The position numbers and the translations under genes were made by a program. A stretch of DNA of 64,000 nt from assembly GCA_016808115.1 (NCBI GenBank), contig JAEQBH010002441.1, positions 310,001 to 374,000 of the forward strand, read 5' to 3'. This DNA is from Tetrastigma voinierianum. Lineage: Eukaryota > Streptophyta > Magnoliopsida > Vitales > Vitaceae. The notes under the pieces were generated by a model that saw only the letters and a list, made by a program, of their open reading frames with translations, made no database searches and was not told the origin of the DNA. Every line of letters begins with the position of its first letter. Within the stretch, counting starts at the first letter, position 1. Of the stretch, positions 47,646 through 60,089 are shown one piece after another.

Positions 47646-49990
47646 TACATAGAATATAATTTAGAATATTGAAATAAAGCATATATTCTAATGCAAAGCT
47701 CTTTTTTTTTTAAATCCTTTATTTATATTTATTCTTTAACATATAAAGTCTGAATTTTAAATTTATAATGTGTGTCGAAAAATTTTACATTTTAAAATGC
47801 TTTATAGGTAAATGCTTTTTCATTTTCTTTTCTTTCTTTTTGTCCACATTGAGGCTCAAACTTTGAACCTCTCATAACCCCCATCATATTCTTTTAATAT
47901 TTTGCAATATAATTAATATGTTTTTTAATGTACAAATATTCATAACCTAAATTACAAACATTGAATTACAATATTGCTCCATTCATACCTTTGTTATATT
48001 GGATGGTTACTCTTGATGCTATGATTTAGTCATACCATTGGTTGTTGCTGCCTCTACCATTGTGCACAAATTCACGAGGCTTGAAGTGCATTTTCTGTTC
48101 CTTAAAACTATCTTTCTTAATGGGGTGATGCGAGATGAATATCTTACAATATGTGGTTGTTGTGCAGACACAAGATGTAAATCTTGCTATTGAGTCCTCA
48201 AGAAAATCAAAGAAGGCTTTTGTGGCTGCTAATTTACTCCTAGAAGAGGCACAGAATCGGGAGGGTGTCAATTCTGTTAGGAGGGTTATTGACTTAGATT
48301 TCGAGATGTAGAAGAGGTCTGAAGCCGTTTGGTTCGGCTTCAGCGGGGCGTAGTAGTCCATTCGGGACACGGTGGTACGCAGGGATTAATTGACCACGTA
48401 TATCACAGCATGCACTTTACGGTTTTTAATTCTCTTGTAAAATCTTTGTATTTTTCCTTTGGGCTCACTTATTCTGTAACTAGAGGGGGATATGCTTTTA
48501 CATATGTATGTATATGTATTGATTGAAAGCCCATAGGCAACTTGTTTGAGAAAGGTTGAATCACGAAATAGTGGGCAATCAATTTTACATCCAAGCACTT
48601 TCTGTTTTACTACCATTAATTTGAATTTTCAGTGGAATATAAAACCAAGTTCTTGACTGTGTTTGCTTTCACTAGTTTAACAAACTATTTGGATATATTG
48701 TGGGAAAGCTTCTCTTGCTCCTTTGTTTTCTAATATACAAAGTGTATTGATATTGGCCCTTTTGTTTACAGTCCATATATATAGAGCTCTGTTTTGCTCT
48801 TGTTTCTATGTACAGAAGTGTATTGATATTATTTTCCCTGTTTTGGTCATATAGATAAAGCTCTTTGTTTTTTATGTTTGAATTTAAATCATCATTTTCA
48901 TTAAGGAAGATGATAAAGAGGCTATATGGCTAGAACTAGAAATTTTGCAATAGTCTGCTTGGAGTCGACACACGAAGGGTGGGCACATGAGTTTTTCTTT
49001 ACCAAGGTTATGGTTTTGATTTATGGCATTGCAAGAAATCATATGGACTGTTGCTGTTTATTCTTTGTTGGCAGTGTTCACTTCCTAACCTGCAATTTCA
49101 TTTCCACATTGACAGCTAGGTGGAACATGGACGATGACATACCAGTTGCGTCTCATACTAGAGTTCCTGCTTGCTCAGCAAAAACGTCTTTAGGTAAATT
49201 TGTAGTTTCAACTCTTTCACATTTAATTTTGCTGAATCTTTAAAGTTCAAACCAAGACATTTTGTTAATGACTAATAAAACAAAATGTGTTCTGGGGATT
49301 TTCTACTATCTGCTCAACTTGTTCCATGAAAAATTTTGGCATAAACTTTTTCTCAAATAGTTTTTGAATAGAGTACCACAGATTATTTGTGTTGCATGTT
49401 TTACCTATCTATGCGCAAATTCAAGTCCGGCTAATTCTGTTTGGGGAATGGGAAAGAAGATACACACGACCAAAACAGGTTCTCTGGCAACCACTAATTC
49501 TTGTGCAGATGCTGTTTTCTATCTCTATCTCTGTTACGTTCTTTTTTTTTTTTTGTTATTTTGTTTCAGCAGGTTTAATTCTCTTGCTGTCTTTGTTTGG
49601 TTCAAAATCAACAATTTCTTTTTATGGGTTCCAGCAAGTATCCACTTATGGTATCCGCCCAAGAGGAGATTCCAATTACTTGTTCTAGGAAAGAAAGAGA
49701 GATTGAGCTCCTTTTTTCACAACTGTGATTAAAGTGGCAGTTAGGTAGTTTGGCTGGATTTTTGTTATTTTATGTAAATTATTTTTGTCCAAAGAATGTG
49801 ATACTAACTACTATGACTTAATCAGAGTAAAGCTAGATTTAATAACTCACCATCATTTGAGTTATTATCATATGTTGTTGGGTCGTATTATTCTTAAAAA
49901 CAGTACTAACGTTTAAAAAAAAAACAAAATTCTGATTGTGTTTAAGATATACCAAATAAAAATAATCCATGCACATGCATAAAGCCAAAT
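47646..49990 (+). other. MULE interior with exon-like captured sequence
   Basis: Inside MULE termini but unrelated to transposase. After a TTGTGCAG acceptor-like site, 48163-48310 reads TQDVNLAIESSRKSKKAF and LLLEEAQNREGVNSVRRV, an alpha-helical, exon-like peptide ending at a stop. Further exon-like stretches with AG/GT borders lie at 49116-49194 (WNMDDDIPVASHTRV) and 49636-49730 (MVSAQEEIPITCSRKEREI). T-rich intron-like DNA separates them. I cannot name the source gene. Capture is inferred from the exon-intron look and the known habit of MULEs. Confidence 0.45.
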
Positions 49991-50069
49991 CATATATAAA
50001 AGAAATAAAATCAATATCCGACTGAGTCCTGAGAAGGCGCTATGGATTCTGCTGGGGCGCCTGAATCGC

Positions 50070-52570
50070 GACCCTATCGGGCAACGGGGATCGATCTGTG
50101 GTGTGTGGGGCGGGCCAAGGGGCTGATGAACCCGATGTGATGGGCCGAGGCAAGTGGTGGATGAAGTGGTCGATGCCTGCGTCCTCGAGTCGAGTCGCCC
50201 CTGCAGGAAGTCACCCACTCGGGTAAATGTGGTCCGATGTGGGTGTCATCGTGTGGGGATGGATGGTGATGTGTCGATATTGGGGGTATGGAAGGTGTGG
50301 TCAATGTGGTAGAGTGCGAATGTGGTGTGGAAGGTGATGAGTAAGTATGAGAGGGAGTACCAAAGTAGTCATTTCGCATCAAGTGTGCATGTACCCTTTG
50401 TCACTATCACACCATGACTACCCTGCATCTCGGCCACCGAACTCGTGGCTCAACACCTGCGGCTCTCCTCTGCCTGCCTTTCCCTAATGGGCTGCATCCG
50501 TGATGGAGTCGATGACACTGGAGGTCGACTCGGTCGACTCGATGGTGTATGTGATGTGGATGCCTCCCCAGCCACGCAATGCGATATCACTTCTTCCGAT
50601 CTGTACATACTTGATTGGGCAATATGGTATTTATCAGCACATAGCACCGTGATAGCAAAGCTGAGACCGATCGATTATGTCAACCATGGCGATCTGCGTG
50701 AGCGAGAAGAAATAATTGCAACTACAAACTATATTGATTAAAATTGATCGAATATTTTAGAAACAAGTGAGTCTAACTTACCATAACATTCATACTAGAA
50801 TTTGTAGTATGGAAACCTCATATCATCCTATGGCAGAGTGGTGTCATAAAGCGCATTAGTGTAATACGAGCGGTACCCTTTACATGTATGGATCCTGGAA
50901 GTCCATGATACCCACCATAGGGGGTGAAGTAATGATCCTCGTCGATCGTGTATCCCATAGTGCTATGTAAGGAGCATGATATGTCGCCCAATCGCTCTGG
51001 TGTCGCCCACGTGCATCGACTCTATGTAGCTGAACCTCGTAAGCGCAAGCTGGAGGTATCACGTCTGCGACCAGCCCGGCCTGTCTGGCAGCTCCGGACG
51101 ATGCCACTCAACAGTCTCGAAACATATGAGGGGTGACATCGTGCGCCAGATATCCTGATCAGCTAAGCATATATCGGGAAGCTGGTCAACCACCTCTCCG
51201 ACATACGGCTGCCATAAGACCTACACATTAACCATTGATGTCAAATACTTTGTATCAACAGGTTGAGAGTACTATATGAATCATATACTTTTGTACCATA
51301 TAATTACAACCATATACTTACATATAATTACGATCAGAAGTTTGTGCGTACGGGCGATCTCGGTATAGTAGGGAGGGTGGATGGGTTAAGCACCCGTGTC
51401 AAGAAATTGCTCTCCACCTACTTTGCTTGAAAATTTGCTCTGGCTCTACCTCGACCTCGGCTCGGGCTGAGAACATGCATGCTTTCGGTTGGTAATCCAT
51501 CATCCATACCCTCGAAACTCTGGCATATGGAAACATCGTCATCATGTAAGGCATGCGCCCGATGGTAGTGGATGTGGTGCGGATCTCCCAAAATCGGGTC
51601 GGCCCACGTGAGAGCCTCTCAAGACCATAGGCGAGTAATAAACATAAACTAAAGCGATCTAATTTCATAGATGAAAGTTTATGAACTTCTGATAAAAAAT
51701 ATATACATACATGAGTATATCTGACCACTAATCATAGCATCTATGGTCCAAGGCGGCAGAGCATAACTCTCGATATGTGTGTGCAGAAATCTTGCACCAC
51801 CCCAACTATAAGTCGATATGCGTGTCAAATCACGAATGTAAGGAGAAAGCACGAGGTGAACATGGACACCCTTCTTGTCAGGAACAAGAAGAGGATCCTA
51901 TCAGGGCTAATAAGAACCCACAGCGCCTCCGCTCCAAAGCGACCTCATCAGCATCAGGTCCTAGAATTAGATAGCTGGCGACATAACCACCCCGTGGAGA
52001 TGGTCAATCCTCTGAGCATCGAAGCGGGTGGGAGTGACTCGACAGCTCACCGCATAACTACGCTACATCGAGGCATACATGTCGGTGCGGCGGGTCGTCG
52101 TCACGGAGGGCTAGGATGATATGACATCTGTGGTATGATCGTCATCTCTCACGGCGGGACATGGAATGTGTGGGTCTCAGGCCGCCATCTCTCGGCAGGA
52201 CTCCGTAATAAGCGACGATCTATATTGATATTGGCCTAATCGGTGTACTCTTAGTAGAATCTGCAGCGGATGCGTATGGGCGAATACGTGGATCCATCTC
52301 CATAAATTGAGAATTTCATCTGCTGGCGAGTCGAACTTCTGTAACTATAATTACTTGAAATAACCATGTTTGCAATTCCTTTATATATATAGAGTAGAGG
52401 AGTAAAACTGGAATGTTAATTCATGAATAATAAAATGCAAACCTGATCAGTCTCAACAAAGTGGGACCTGTGTCTGTCTTGTAATATCAAGACAGATGGA
52501 TCCAATGGATCAGCGTCATGTAGCCCTCTGAATGCCATATATATATCCTGGATGTCTGAAATACACTATA
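50070..52570 (-). pseudogene. Plant mobile domain (PMD) gene, MAIN-like, carried by the MULE
   Basis: PMD proteins (aminotransferase-like plant mobile domain) include the nuclear factors MAIN and MAIL1 and many transposon-borne relatives. On the minus strand, 52560-52450 gives DPLDPSVLILQDRHRSH, the usual start. 52230-52150 gives LRSPAERWRPETHTFHVP. 51728-51399 is a middle part. 51240-51100 gives LPDICLADQDIWRTMSPLIC and FETVEWHRPE. 51107-50880 gives VQLHRVDARGRHQSDWATYH, YIALWDTRS and PPMVGIMDFQDPYM. The Pro/Ser/His-rich and basic tail (YFGTPSHTYS) is at 50382-50074. The gene is broken by several stops and shifts, yet blocks of about 55 residues remain uninterrupted. It is antisense to the transposase and close to the right TIR. 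Confidence 0.8.
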
Positions 52571-54499
52571 CATATTAGTAAAACACATTGTGGAAAGAGT
52601 ATCACAATAATTAAAGGAACTAAGGTTAGAAACTTTTATTTTAGAAAATTTTATTTTTTTTTTATATAATGTCACTCATCTTGGAATCTATAGGATTTGC
52701 TTTTTATATATAATATGCAGAGCATAATAGGATCAAATATCTGTAAATTCCTTTTACATGCAACATGTATTAATAGCCTTTTTAATCAATAAAAGCACTT
52801 AATTAATTTCTTACAGTGCCTATTAATAATTTTGAAGTGTAACAATTCTTTTAAAAGAAATGTGAATTGAACACTAATTTTTTGTAAGATAATAACAAGG
52901 AAAATTCTAATGTTAGATTAATTTCAGACACATTCTGTACAATACATTTTTGTATCATATCTTTCATACACAAAGTCTTGCAGGGTGAAAAAGACTTGAA
53001 ATGTCTTGGCTCTGACCATCGGTGATGAGTAATTAAAATGAAGCCAGTATCCATTTCTTGCCTTTTTTGATGACAAACTGAAGCAATTTATAAAAACAAA
53101 AAATATGGGAGCCAAGGCAACTACGGAGTATCACACAGGGGTATCTTAGGGAAGATAAGCGAAACTATACGAAAGGAAAGGGTCGAGGCAAACCTACATT
53201 ACAAACAACGCCTTAGAGAATGCCTGAAAAATTCTTTGATGAAAGGTTCTCATTAGCAATTAAACTGAACCCAAGAGGGCAATAAACTAATGCAAGAAAG
53301 CTTCAACTTATCAACACTTTAAAGGGAATGATAAATAACATTAGGAAGTAGTAAAAAGACAATTATATATATATAAGAGTAACCAGCTAAAAAACCCGAA
53401 AATAATAGTACACAGAAAAGCATACCAAAAATAAATAAAAATAAACAGAAAACCTTAAGGCTTTGGAAAAAATGGCCCTTAGGTGTGCCAACTAAAGACC
53501 TCCTTCCAACTAAAAACAACACTCTTTGTTGTATTCTTGTTATAAACATATTCATATCTCACACTTTCTAATCTAGAAACTATAAATCACCTTCGTTTGG
53601 TCAACATATGAAAGAGTCCCACACTCCTCTCCCCTGACTTACTAATGACAATAAAAGAGTTCATAATGTGAAATGGCTAGACAGAAGCTACTGTGTATGA
53701 ATAAACCCACCACTATACGATTAATATAAACATACACATGTGTGTGTGCATGCAGAATTAATAATGCCACTCCTTTAAGTTGGTGCATAATCATGCAGTC
53801 ATACTTACTTAGAGTAGTAAGAGTTCTTACAGGAATAACTGGCTTTAAAATATATGATGTATCAGGTGGGCTTTATCAAAAAAATCAGTCCGTGCTGGGT
53901 TTTATACTTAGTGAAATGCTTGTCAACCCATATAAATATCACATTCTATCAATTGGTCAAAACAAATAGATTACACAAATACAACTACTAGCTATGTTAT
54001 TAAAAGCTCAAAACCTGCTCTCCCTAACTGATTTTTTAACCAAAGACTCCAAATGAGTCGGAGCACTAAATTCAGCCTTTGCATTGGATCGGCAACACAA
54101 GCTGATATATGTCCTGCGCTCTCTGAAAAAGTGTGTATAACTGTAGAGACACGGGGTGTGGCAGGCTTTCTTCTTAGAGGTAGCAATTTTTTTCCAAGTC
54201 AAACTTCTCTAACCACGGAACCTGGGAGTTATTTTGGAAGCATCGGAAACTTTAAAAAAATAATAAAAATCCCGATTGAATCTGAATAAAGCTGCATAAA
54301 TGAAATTTACATAATTACACAGTCCAAGCTTAGGTCGGTATAATTTCCCAACCAACAAAAACAAAATGAGGCATCCAAACATTCCAGCGGTAAACATTTA
54401 CAAAAATAAAGCGGAGTGGGGAAATGTGTTTGCCACTTTAAGTCGGGACGGGGAAGGAGGGAAGCGGAGGAAGACCACCGTTTAGGAGGGGATGAAGAA
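52571..54499. other. AT-rich MULE interior between the PMD gene and right TIR
   Basis: No domain recognised. The 50-100 codon frames on both strands look random. It may hold the PMD promoter (inferred from position). Confidence 0.4.
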
Positions 54500-54807
54500 A
54501 TCGGGCAGCAAAGGAGAAGAGAAGGAGTAGGTGGGACCAGACGTAGCGGTTGGATGGCGGAGCGACGCGGAGAGAGTGGGAGAAGCGAAGGGGAGAATAA
54601 GGAAAAAGTCTGGCGAGAACCTTGACGGTGCGTGGATTCTCGGCGACGACAATTAAATTAGCAAATGCGTAGTTCACGGTGACACGCTTTGTATCCAAAT
54701 CCGGCGGATTTCTCATTCTGCGGCATTAAGGTATAATTTGGGAAATATTTTAGACGACACTGTAATTTTTTTTTTTTTTTAATTTGGCGTATTTCAGTAC
54801 AAAACTC
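54500..54807 (-). repeat. Right terminal inverted repeat of the MULE
   Basis: Ends ...GGCGTATTTCAGTACAAAACTC. Reverse complement of the left TIR with some indels; a poly-T run replaces an A-rich run near 54766-54780. Confidence 0.85.
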
Positions 54808-54816
54808 GATATATTC
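54808..54816. other. Right 9-bp target duplication of the MULE
   Basis: GATATATTC, identical to 36181-36189 and present once in X copy 1 (12337-12345). Confidence 0.9.
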
Positions 54817-54880
54817 TTTATTATCTCTCTTAATATTAGACATGTCTAGTAGTAAAATTTCAAAAGAAGCAATACGTCTA

Positions 54881-54995
54881 CATGTCTAGCTCAGTTAGTT
54901 AAAGCGTTCAAGACAAGACATGGGAAGATGAGGGGTTTGAGTCCTAATAGCAACAATTTACTATGTTATATTTAAAAGTGATTACCTTTAAAAAA
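54881..54995 (+). repeat. tRNA-derived SINE-like segment in X copy 2
   Basis: TAGCTCAGTTAGTTAAAGCG (A-box-like, closer to a tRNA than in copy 1) and GGGTTTGAGTCCTAA (B-box-like). Confidence 0.6.
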
Positions 54996-55108
54996 AAATG
55001 CAATACATATAACAATGATGTTTGATTACCCCAAACAAGTGGCCATTGACGAAGCGAGAAAAATGGGAGCAATGAGGAAAGTTTAATTTTTATTTCATTG
55101 GGGCAATG

Positions 55109-55109
<1 letters not shown>

Positions 55110-55170
<61 letters not shown>
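55110..55170. repeat. (TA)n microsatellite in X copy 2
   Basis: About 30 TA units. The alternating I/Y open frame is an artefact. Confidence 0.9.
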
Positions 55171-55172
<2 letters not shown>

Positions 55173-55381
55173 ACTTTAACAAGAGAATAAAATCCTAAAA
55201 GTAAGTGGGGGGAAAATGCTCCCATTGAGCCTATGGTGGATCCACTCGTGAGAGTGACGTTTAGAATTTATTCAAATAGGACTTCTAAGTGAGTCTAGCA
55301 AAAAGAATAAAGTTTCAAAATTATAAATTTGAAAAAGAAAGAAAAAAGTTTATGCAGCCCAGCCCAGGTTGTCATAATAAT

Positions 55382-57549
55382 TGAGACGCCCTCGCCCGGC
55401 CACCCGATGTCAGGTGAGGGCTAACTTACTTGTAGTGCCCCAACCTAGCACCCAGTGTCAAGCGAGGGTGTCTTATTTTTCTTTTTCTTTTCCTTTATCT
55501 ATCCTGTTTACTATAAACTATAACTTGTTCATTAATATACTATTAAACATTTAACTTGAAATATATTCTATAGCAGCGGATTACAAAATATATTCAAACT
55601 TTATAAATAGGAGTATTCAACATATACAAACTTTAAATTGCTTACAAAAGAAAAAACATATACCAAATAGACCAAAAAGGTCTTCAGTGGGCACCTAGTA
55701 TTGTGTTGACCTCGATTGCTGATGCGGATTGTCCTGGTTTCTATTTCCTTCTTCTATCAGACCACGGATGAAACATACATTGCTAAACATAACTTAGTGG
55801 GAATAACACTCGTGGGCTGACCCTATCTGGATCATCACACTTTAGACACATGCATATACATCATATCATATACTTCACTTATCATATCATGTTTCATTTC
55901 TTCCCTCTATCCCATTCATATACATTTTGTGTCATTTTACACTTTTCTTCTTGTTCTTGTCACGGTCTTAGTATCATAGTAGTCTTATGCTTCTCATATG
56001 TGTTTCATATTATGTCATTTTATCCTTCATATCGCATATTCTTGTCGTTTGTCTTTATGTTTCATGTCTACATATACCTTAGAAGTGGATCTGAGGAAGC
56101 ATGGGACAAGGCGCTATTATCATTGTCTGAGACAATGAACTCTATAAGGGCCGAAGGGTGTAATGACAAAATGAGTCCAGCAGTCGGTATCACTTTGTAG
56201 ACTTTTATCCCTAATAAGCATGTCCATCTATCCCTCTACTATGTTCTAAGCAGACAATCCATTTTTATTTCATTTTCAATACATATCTCATATCCTCGAA
56301 TAACTATTGTTATCTAGTAATCAAATGCGATATTTACGATTTACGCATGCATATTTTCCCATGTATCATTTAGAAATTTGTATATGTTTACTTATGCATT
56401 ATTTGGCCATTTAAGTCAATCAACTATGTATGGGCGTACATATTGTCATTTAACATGTCATCCCTTAACCAAGGAATAACATTACATTTAAACACATAAT
56501 AGGCTTAAATGACCTAAATCAATATGACTAGGCCATGAAATCGACCTTAAGCTATTTCCACAGCCGAGCAGTCCAGCCCGAGAAGCGACTCCTAGAAATA
56601 CAACATTCCGCCCAGACAGTCATTTAGTCGACCCGATCAGCGGTTTTCCATTTTTGTACGGTGGCAGCTGGTAGCTCTTTGCGTCCATCTGGAAGACCAT
56701 CCGGACGAACCAATCGATCGTTTCCTCTTGGTACAATAGCTGGTAGCTACAACATCCAACCGGAAGACTCACTGACCAAACGATAGATAGGTTCTTCGTT
56801 GTTCAAGGTTAGATGCTATTGCATCCAATCGGATGACCTTTTGATCAATCGGTTCATCCCAGAACCAAGAAAAATGCATCCTTTGTGTTTGGGAAAAACA
56901 CCAAACGACCTCTAGGACTTCTACAAAGCCAAAGATGGCTTCCCAAATGAAAGATAAGCCATAAAACTTAAATTATACAAAGAAACAACATTTCCAGTAG
57001 GATTTTTCCTACGCAACTTAGACAAAGAGTGAGTTAGGATTGTTTCCTAACCAATAAATCCACTTTCCCCACAAAAATTCCATACAAATATTCCATACCT
57101 TGCTTTTCTTTTCCTTTTCTTCTTCCTTCTTCCTTCTTCTTCTCTTCTCTCTTCTTCTCATTTTCTTCTCTCTTCTTCTCCCACTGGATGCCATAGCCTT
57201 CCAAAGTCAAAATGAGATTTTTGGTCTTATCCTAAGGCCATGTTTGGCCTTATCAATTTTGACATCAAATTTCTTTTTTTTTCTTTTTTTGCCATTTGGT
57301 CCTTCCTTTCATTCTAATTGCAACTCAACTTATTCAATTTCTATTTCATCATATAATCTTCTTAAATTATGACCTTTGGGTCCTGGATTGATCAATTACT
57401 AATTTACCCTTGGCTTTTGTATTAATCTCAAGGTTTTTTTTTTTTATCATTTTTCACTTTTTGCACTTAAATTCTGGAAAAATATACATTTATTTCTATT
57501 ATACCCTAAACATGTTACTCATGTCATGGTATAAATTTGAGATGTCTGA
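55382..57549 (-). mobile_element. 3' LTR of gypsy element B2
   Basis: The plus strand begins TGAGACGCCCTCG; the other end, GAGATGTCTGA, lies against the polypurine tract. Near its left end the terminal block is duplicated: GCCCTCGCCCGGCCACCC-GATGTCAGG at 55388 and GCCCCAACCTAGCACCC-AGTGTCAAG at 55437. It matches the B1 5' LTR throughout. Confidence 0.85.
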
Positions 57550-60089
57550 CTCCTCCTAAAGAATTTCGTTCTCGAAATTCACCACAAAATCGAAGGATTC
57601 TGGTGTGCTCTCATATTTTTATACGGCTTCAGTAGCTTCTTCCCTACCATGGTGTTGCCATAGTACTTTCACTAACGATACTTGCTTATTCCACAACTGT
57701 TTCACCTCTTGGCAGAATAGCCTTTGGCTCTTCATCATATGAAAAATCCGCATGTATTTGTATATCTTGTACTAGTAGTATGTGCGACCCATCAGAGTGG
57801 TATCTCCGAAGTATCGACACATGAAACACATTAAGAAATTTGGCCAACTCCGAAGGGAGTACCAAACGATAAGCCACAGGGCCAATTCGTTCGGGATCTC
57901 ATATGGTCACAAGCACATGAATCTTAGTTGGCTTGCCTTTCTTACGAGTGTAGAATTTACCACTCCACGACCAGTGATACTTTTAAGAAGACCTTGCCTC
58001 CCACTTCATATTCAATGTCTCTCCTTTTTAGATCGGCATATGACTTTTGTCGATCACTAGCTGCCTTTAACCTTTGCCGAATAACTTGTACGTTCTCTTC
58101 TATATATTTTCTTATGTCAGGACCAAATCACATGCTCGGTGTTCAACTCATCCGCTTATCTGGGAGTTCTACACCTCCCGGAACCATATAAGGATTTTGT
58201 CGATTGCCATGCCAATACTTGCTTGATAGCTATTGTATGAAGCAAATTCCATCAATGGAATATACTGTCGCAACTTTCGAAATTCCGGCAAAACCCCTCA
58301 AGGCTTGTCTTGAGTACTTGAATCAATCTCTTAAATGTCCGTCTATACGTGGATGGAATGTTGTCTTGAAATTATTCGTACCAAGGCTAGCGTAGTTCAG
58401 CCAAAACCTCAATGTAGCGTGGATCTCTACTCGACACAATAGACAACGAGTATACAGCATGCAATCGAATAATCTCTTTCACGTAAAGCTTTCGGCTAGT
58501 CAATCCGCCGAATAGTCCGTCATGGAGTATAAAATGGTAGACTTTGTAGGCTTATCAATCGCGAACGAATCATGTTTTGTTTCTATTGTGAGGAAAAACC
58601 CGACACAAAATCCATGGTAATGTTATCCCGCTTCCATTAAGAATTGGAAGGGATTGACGGACATGTTGGAACTTGGTGTTAAACTTTGACTTGCGACACG
58701 TGAACACTTAGACACATACTCACATCGAATCTCTTTACATTCTTTTCCACCGTCTTGTTGTTTCAAATCACAGGTACATCTTATTACCTCAGGATGCATG
58801 GTAAATCTTAGGTATTATAGACTTGAATAGCAACTTTTCTTTAAAGTGCGCTTTATCCTTATAGCACACATAATCTCTGACATGGAAATACAAACTTCCA
58901 ACTTCTTTTACTAAAAAATCAGTCTTATCATCTCTGACAATTTGTACCTTTTTATGTAACTCTACATCATTTTTCTGCGCACTTATCATCATTTGCTTTA
59001 AAATAGGTTGCGCTAGTTGAGCTAATATAGCTCCATCATCTGTAGTCTCCATTCAGCGTGTTGAGTGACATTCTTTGTCATTTGTCTTTTCACCTTAAAA
59101 CATCTGCATATACATTAGCTTTTCGAATTGGTAATCTATTATACAGTCATAATCTTTGAATAACTCTAACCATCTCCGCTGTCTCAAATTGAATTCTTTC
59201 TAAGTCAGCAGGTACTTGAGACTCTTGTGATCTGTGTAAATTCTACACTTTTCCCCATATAAAATTAAGCCATATTTTCCGATCAAACAACTATCGCGAC
59301 CTTTCTAGGTCATGAGTGGGATAATTTTGTTCATGTGGCTTCAACTGCCTGGATGCATAAGTCACTACTTTTCCATCTTGCATTAACACACATCCTAAAC
59401 CCGATGGCAGGCATCAACATTATAGGGTATGCCTTTTCCCAGTTGGAGCGTACGTCGATACTAGTGCTTGACATTTCTTTCAAATGTTCAAAACTATTCG
59501 ACATTGTCGTCACTCGAACTTTACTCCTTTCACGAGTAATTTGGTGGCGAAGAAGCTATGATAGAGAATCCTTTCGTCTTCTATAATATCTTGCTGAAGC
59601 GAAACTTCTCACCTCGATTAGATTTGCAGGTGGTTTCAATTCTGACGTCCTTAATCTTTATAGGGTCCACTCTTATACCCTCATTGACATGACATGACAC
59701 AAGAGGAAACTTTCTTTAGCCAAAAGTCACATTTGCTAAGTTTAGCATATAAATTCTTCTCTCTTAACGTCTCCATGACTATTCTTAGATGTTGTTCATG
59801 TTCCTTTGCATCCTTAGAATACACCAGGATGTCATCGATAAAGACCACAAACAACTTATCCACATAGGGTCGGAATACCCTATTCATTAAATCCATGAAT
59901 GTTGTCGGTGCATTAGTCAACCCAAATGGTATTACCAAAAACTCATAATGGCCATATCGAGTTCTAAATACAGTCTTCGGAACATCGACATCTTTCATTC
60001 TAGCTGATAATACCCTGATCGTAGGTCTATCTTCAAAAGACACCAGCTCTCTTTAACTGATCAAAAAGATCTTTGATTCTCGGCAATGG
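57550..60089 (-). pseudogene. Integrase, RNase H and C-terminal RT of gypsy element B2
   Basis: Read right to left. The RT palm at 60043-59681 has DVPKTVFRTRYGHYEFLV, PFGLTNAPTTFMDLMNRVF and the catalytic FVVFIDDILVYSKDA, uninterrupted for about 115 residues. RNase H lies at 59420-59060 (broken). The integrase zinc segment remnant is at 59052-58789 and the integrase core at about 58640-58030 (broken). The integrase C-terminal SH3-like part at 57877-57686 reads AYRLVLPSELAKFLNVFHVS, then a DIQIHADFSYDEEP stretch that precedes the chromodomain in this lineage. Many small deletions occur between 58200 and 59700. At 60089 a solo LTR breaks the RT; the rest continues at 62353. Confidence 0.85.
60085..60089. 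other. Left target duplication of the solo LTR in B2
   Basis: AATGG, identical to 62353-62357. Confidence 0.9.

Larger units (their letters stand above)
36190..54807 (+). mobile_element. 18.6-kb Mutator-like element (MULE) with transposase, captured sequence and PMD gene
   Basis: Termini GAGTTTTGTAC(G/T)GAAATACGCC are inverted at the two ends. Long terminal inverted repeats are present, and the 9-bp target duplication is perfect. A second copy of the target DNA without the element exists at 12323-12895. Removing the nested copia element (40978-47640 plus one TSD) leaves about 11.95 kb. Order from left: TIR, mudrA-type transposase on the plus strand, captured-looking exons on the plus strand, plant-mobile-domain gene on the minus strand, TIR. 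The genes are all broken, so it is not autonomous now. Confidence 0.9.
54817..55381. repeat. Segment X, copy 2 (right of the MULE)
   Basis: Same orientation as 12346-12895, with a (TA)n expansion at 55110-55170 replacing a short AT run. It stops at the B2 LTR. Confidence 0.85.
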
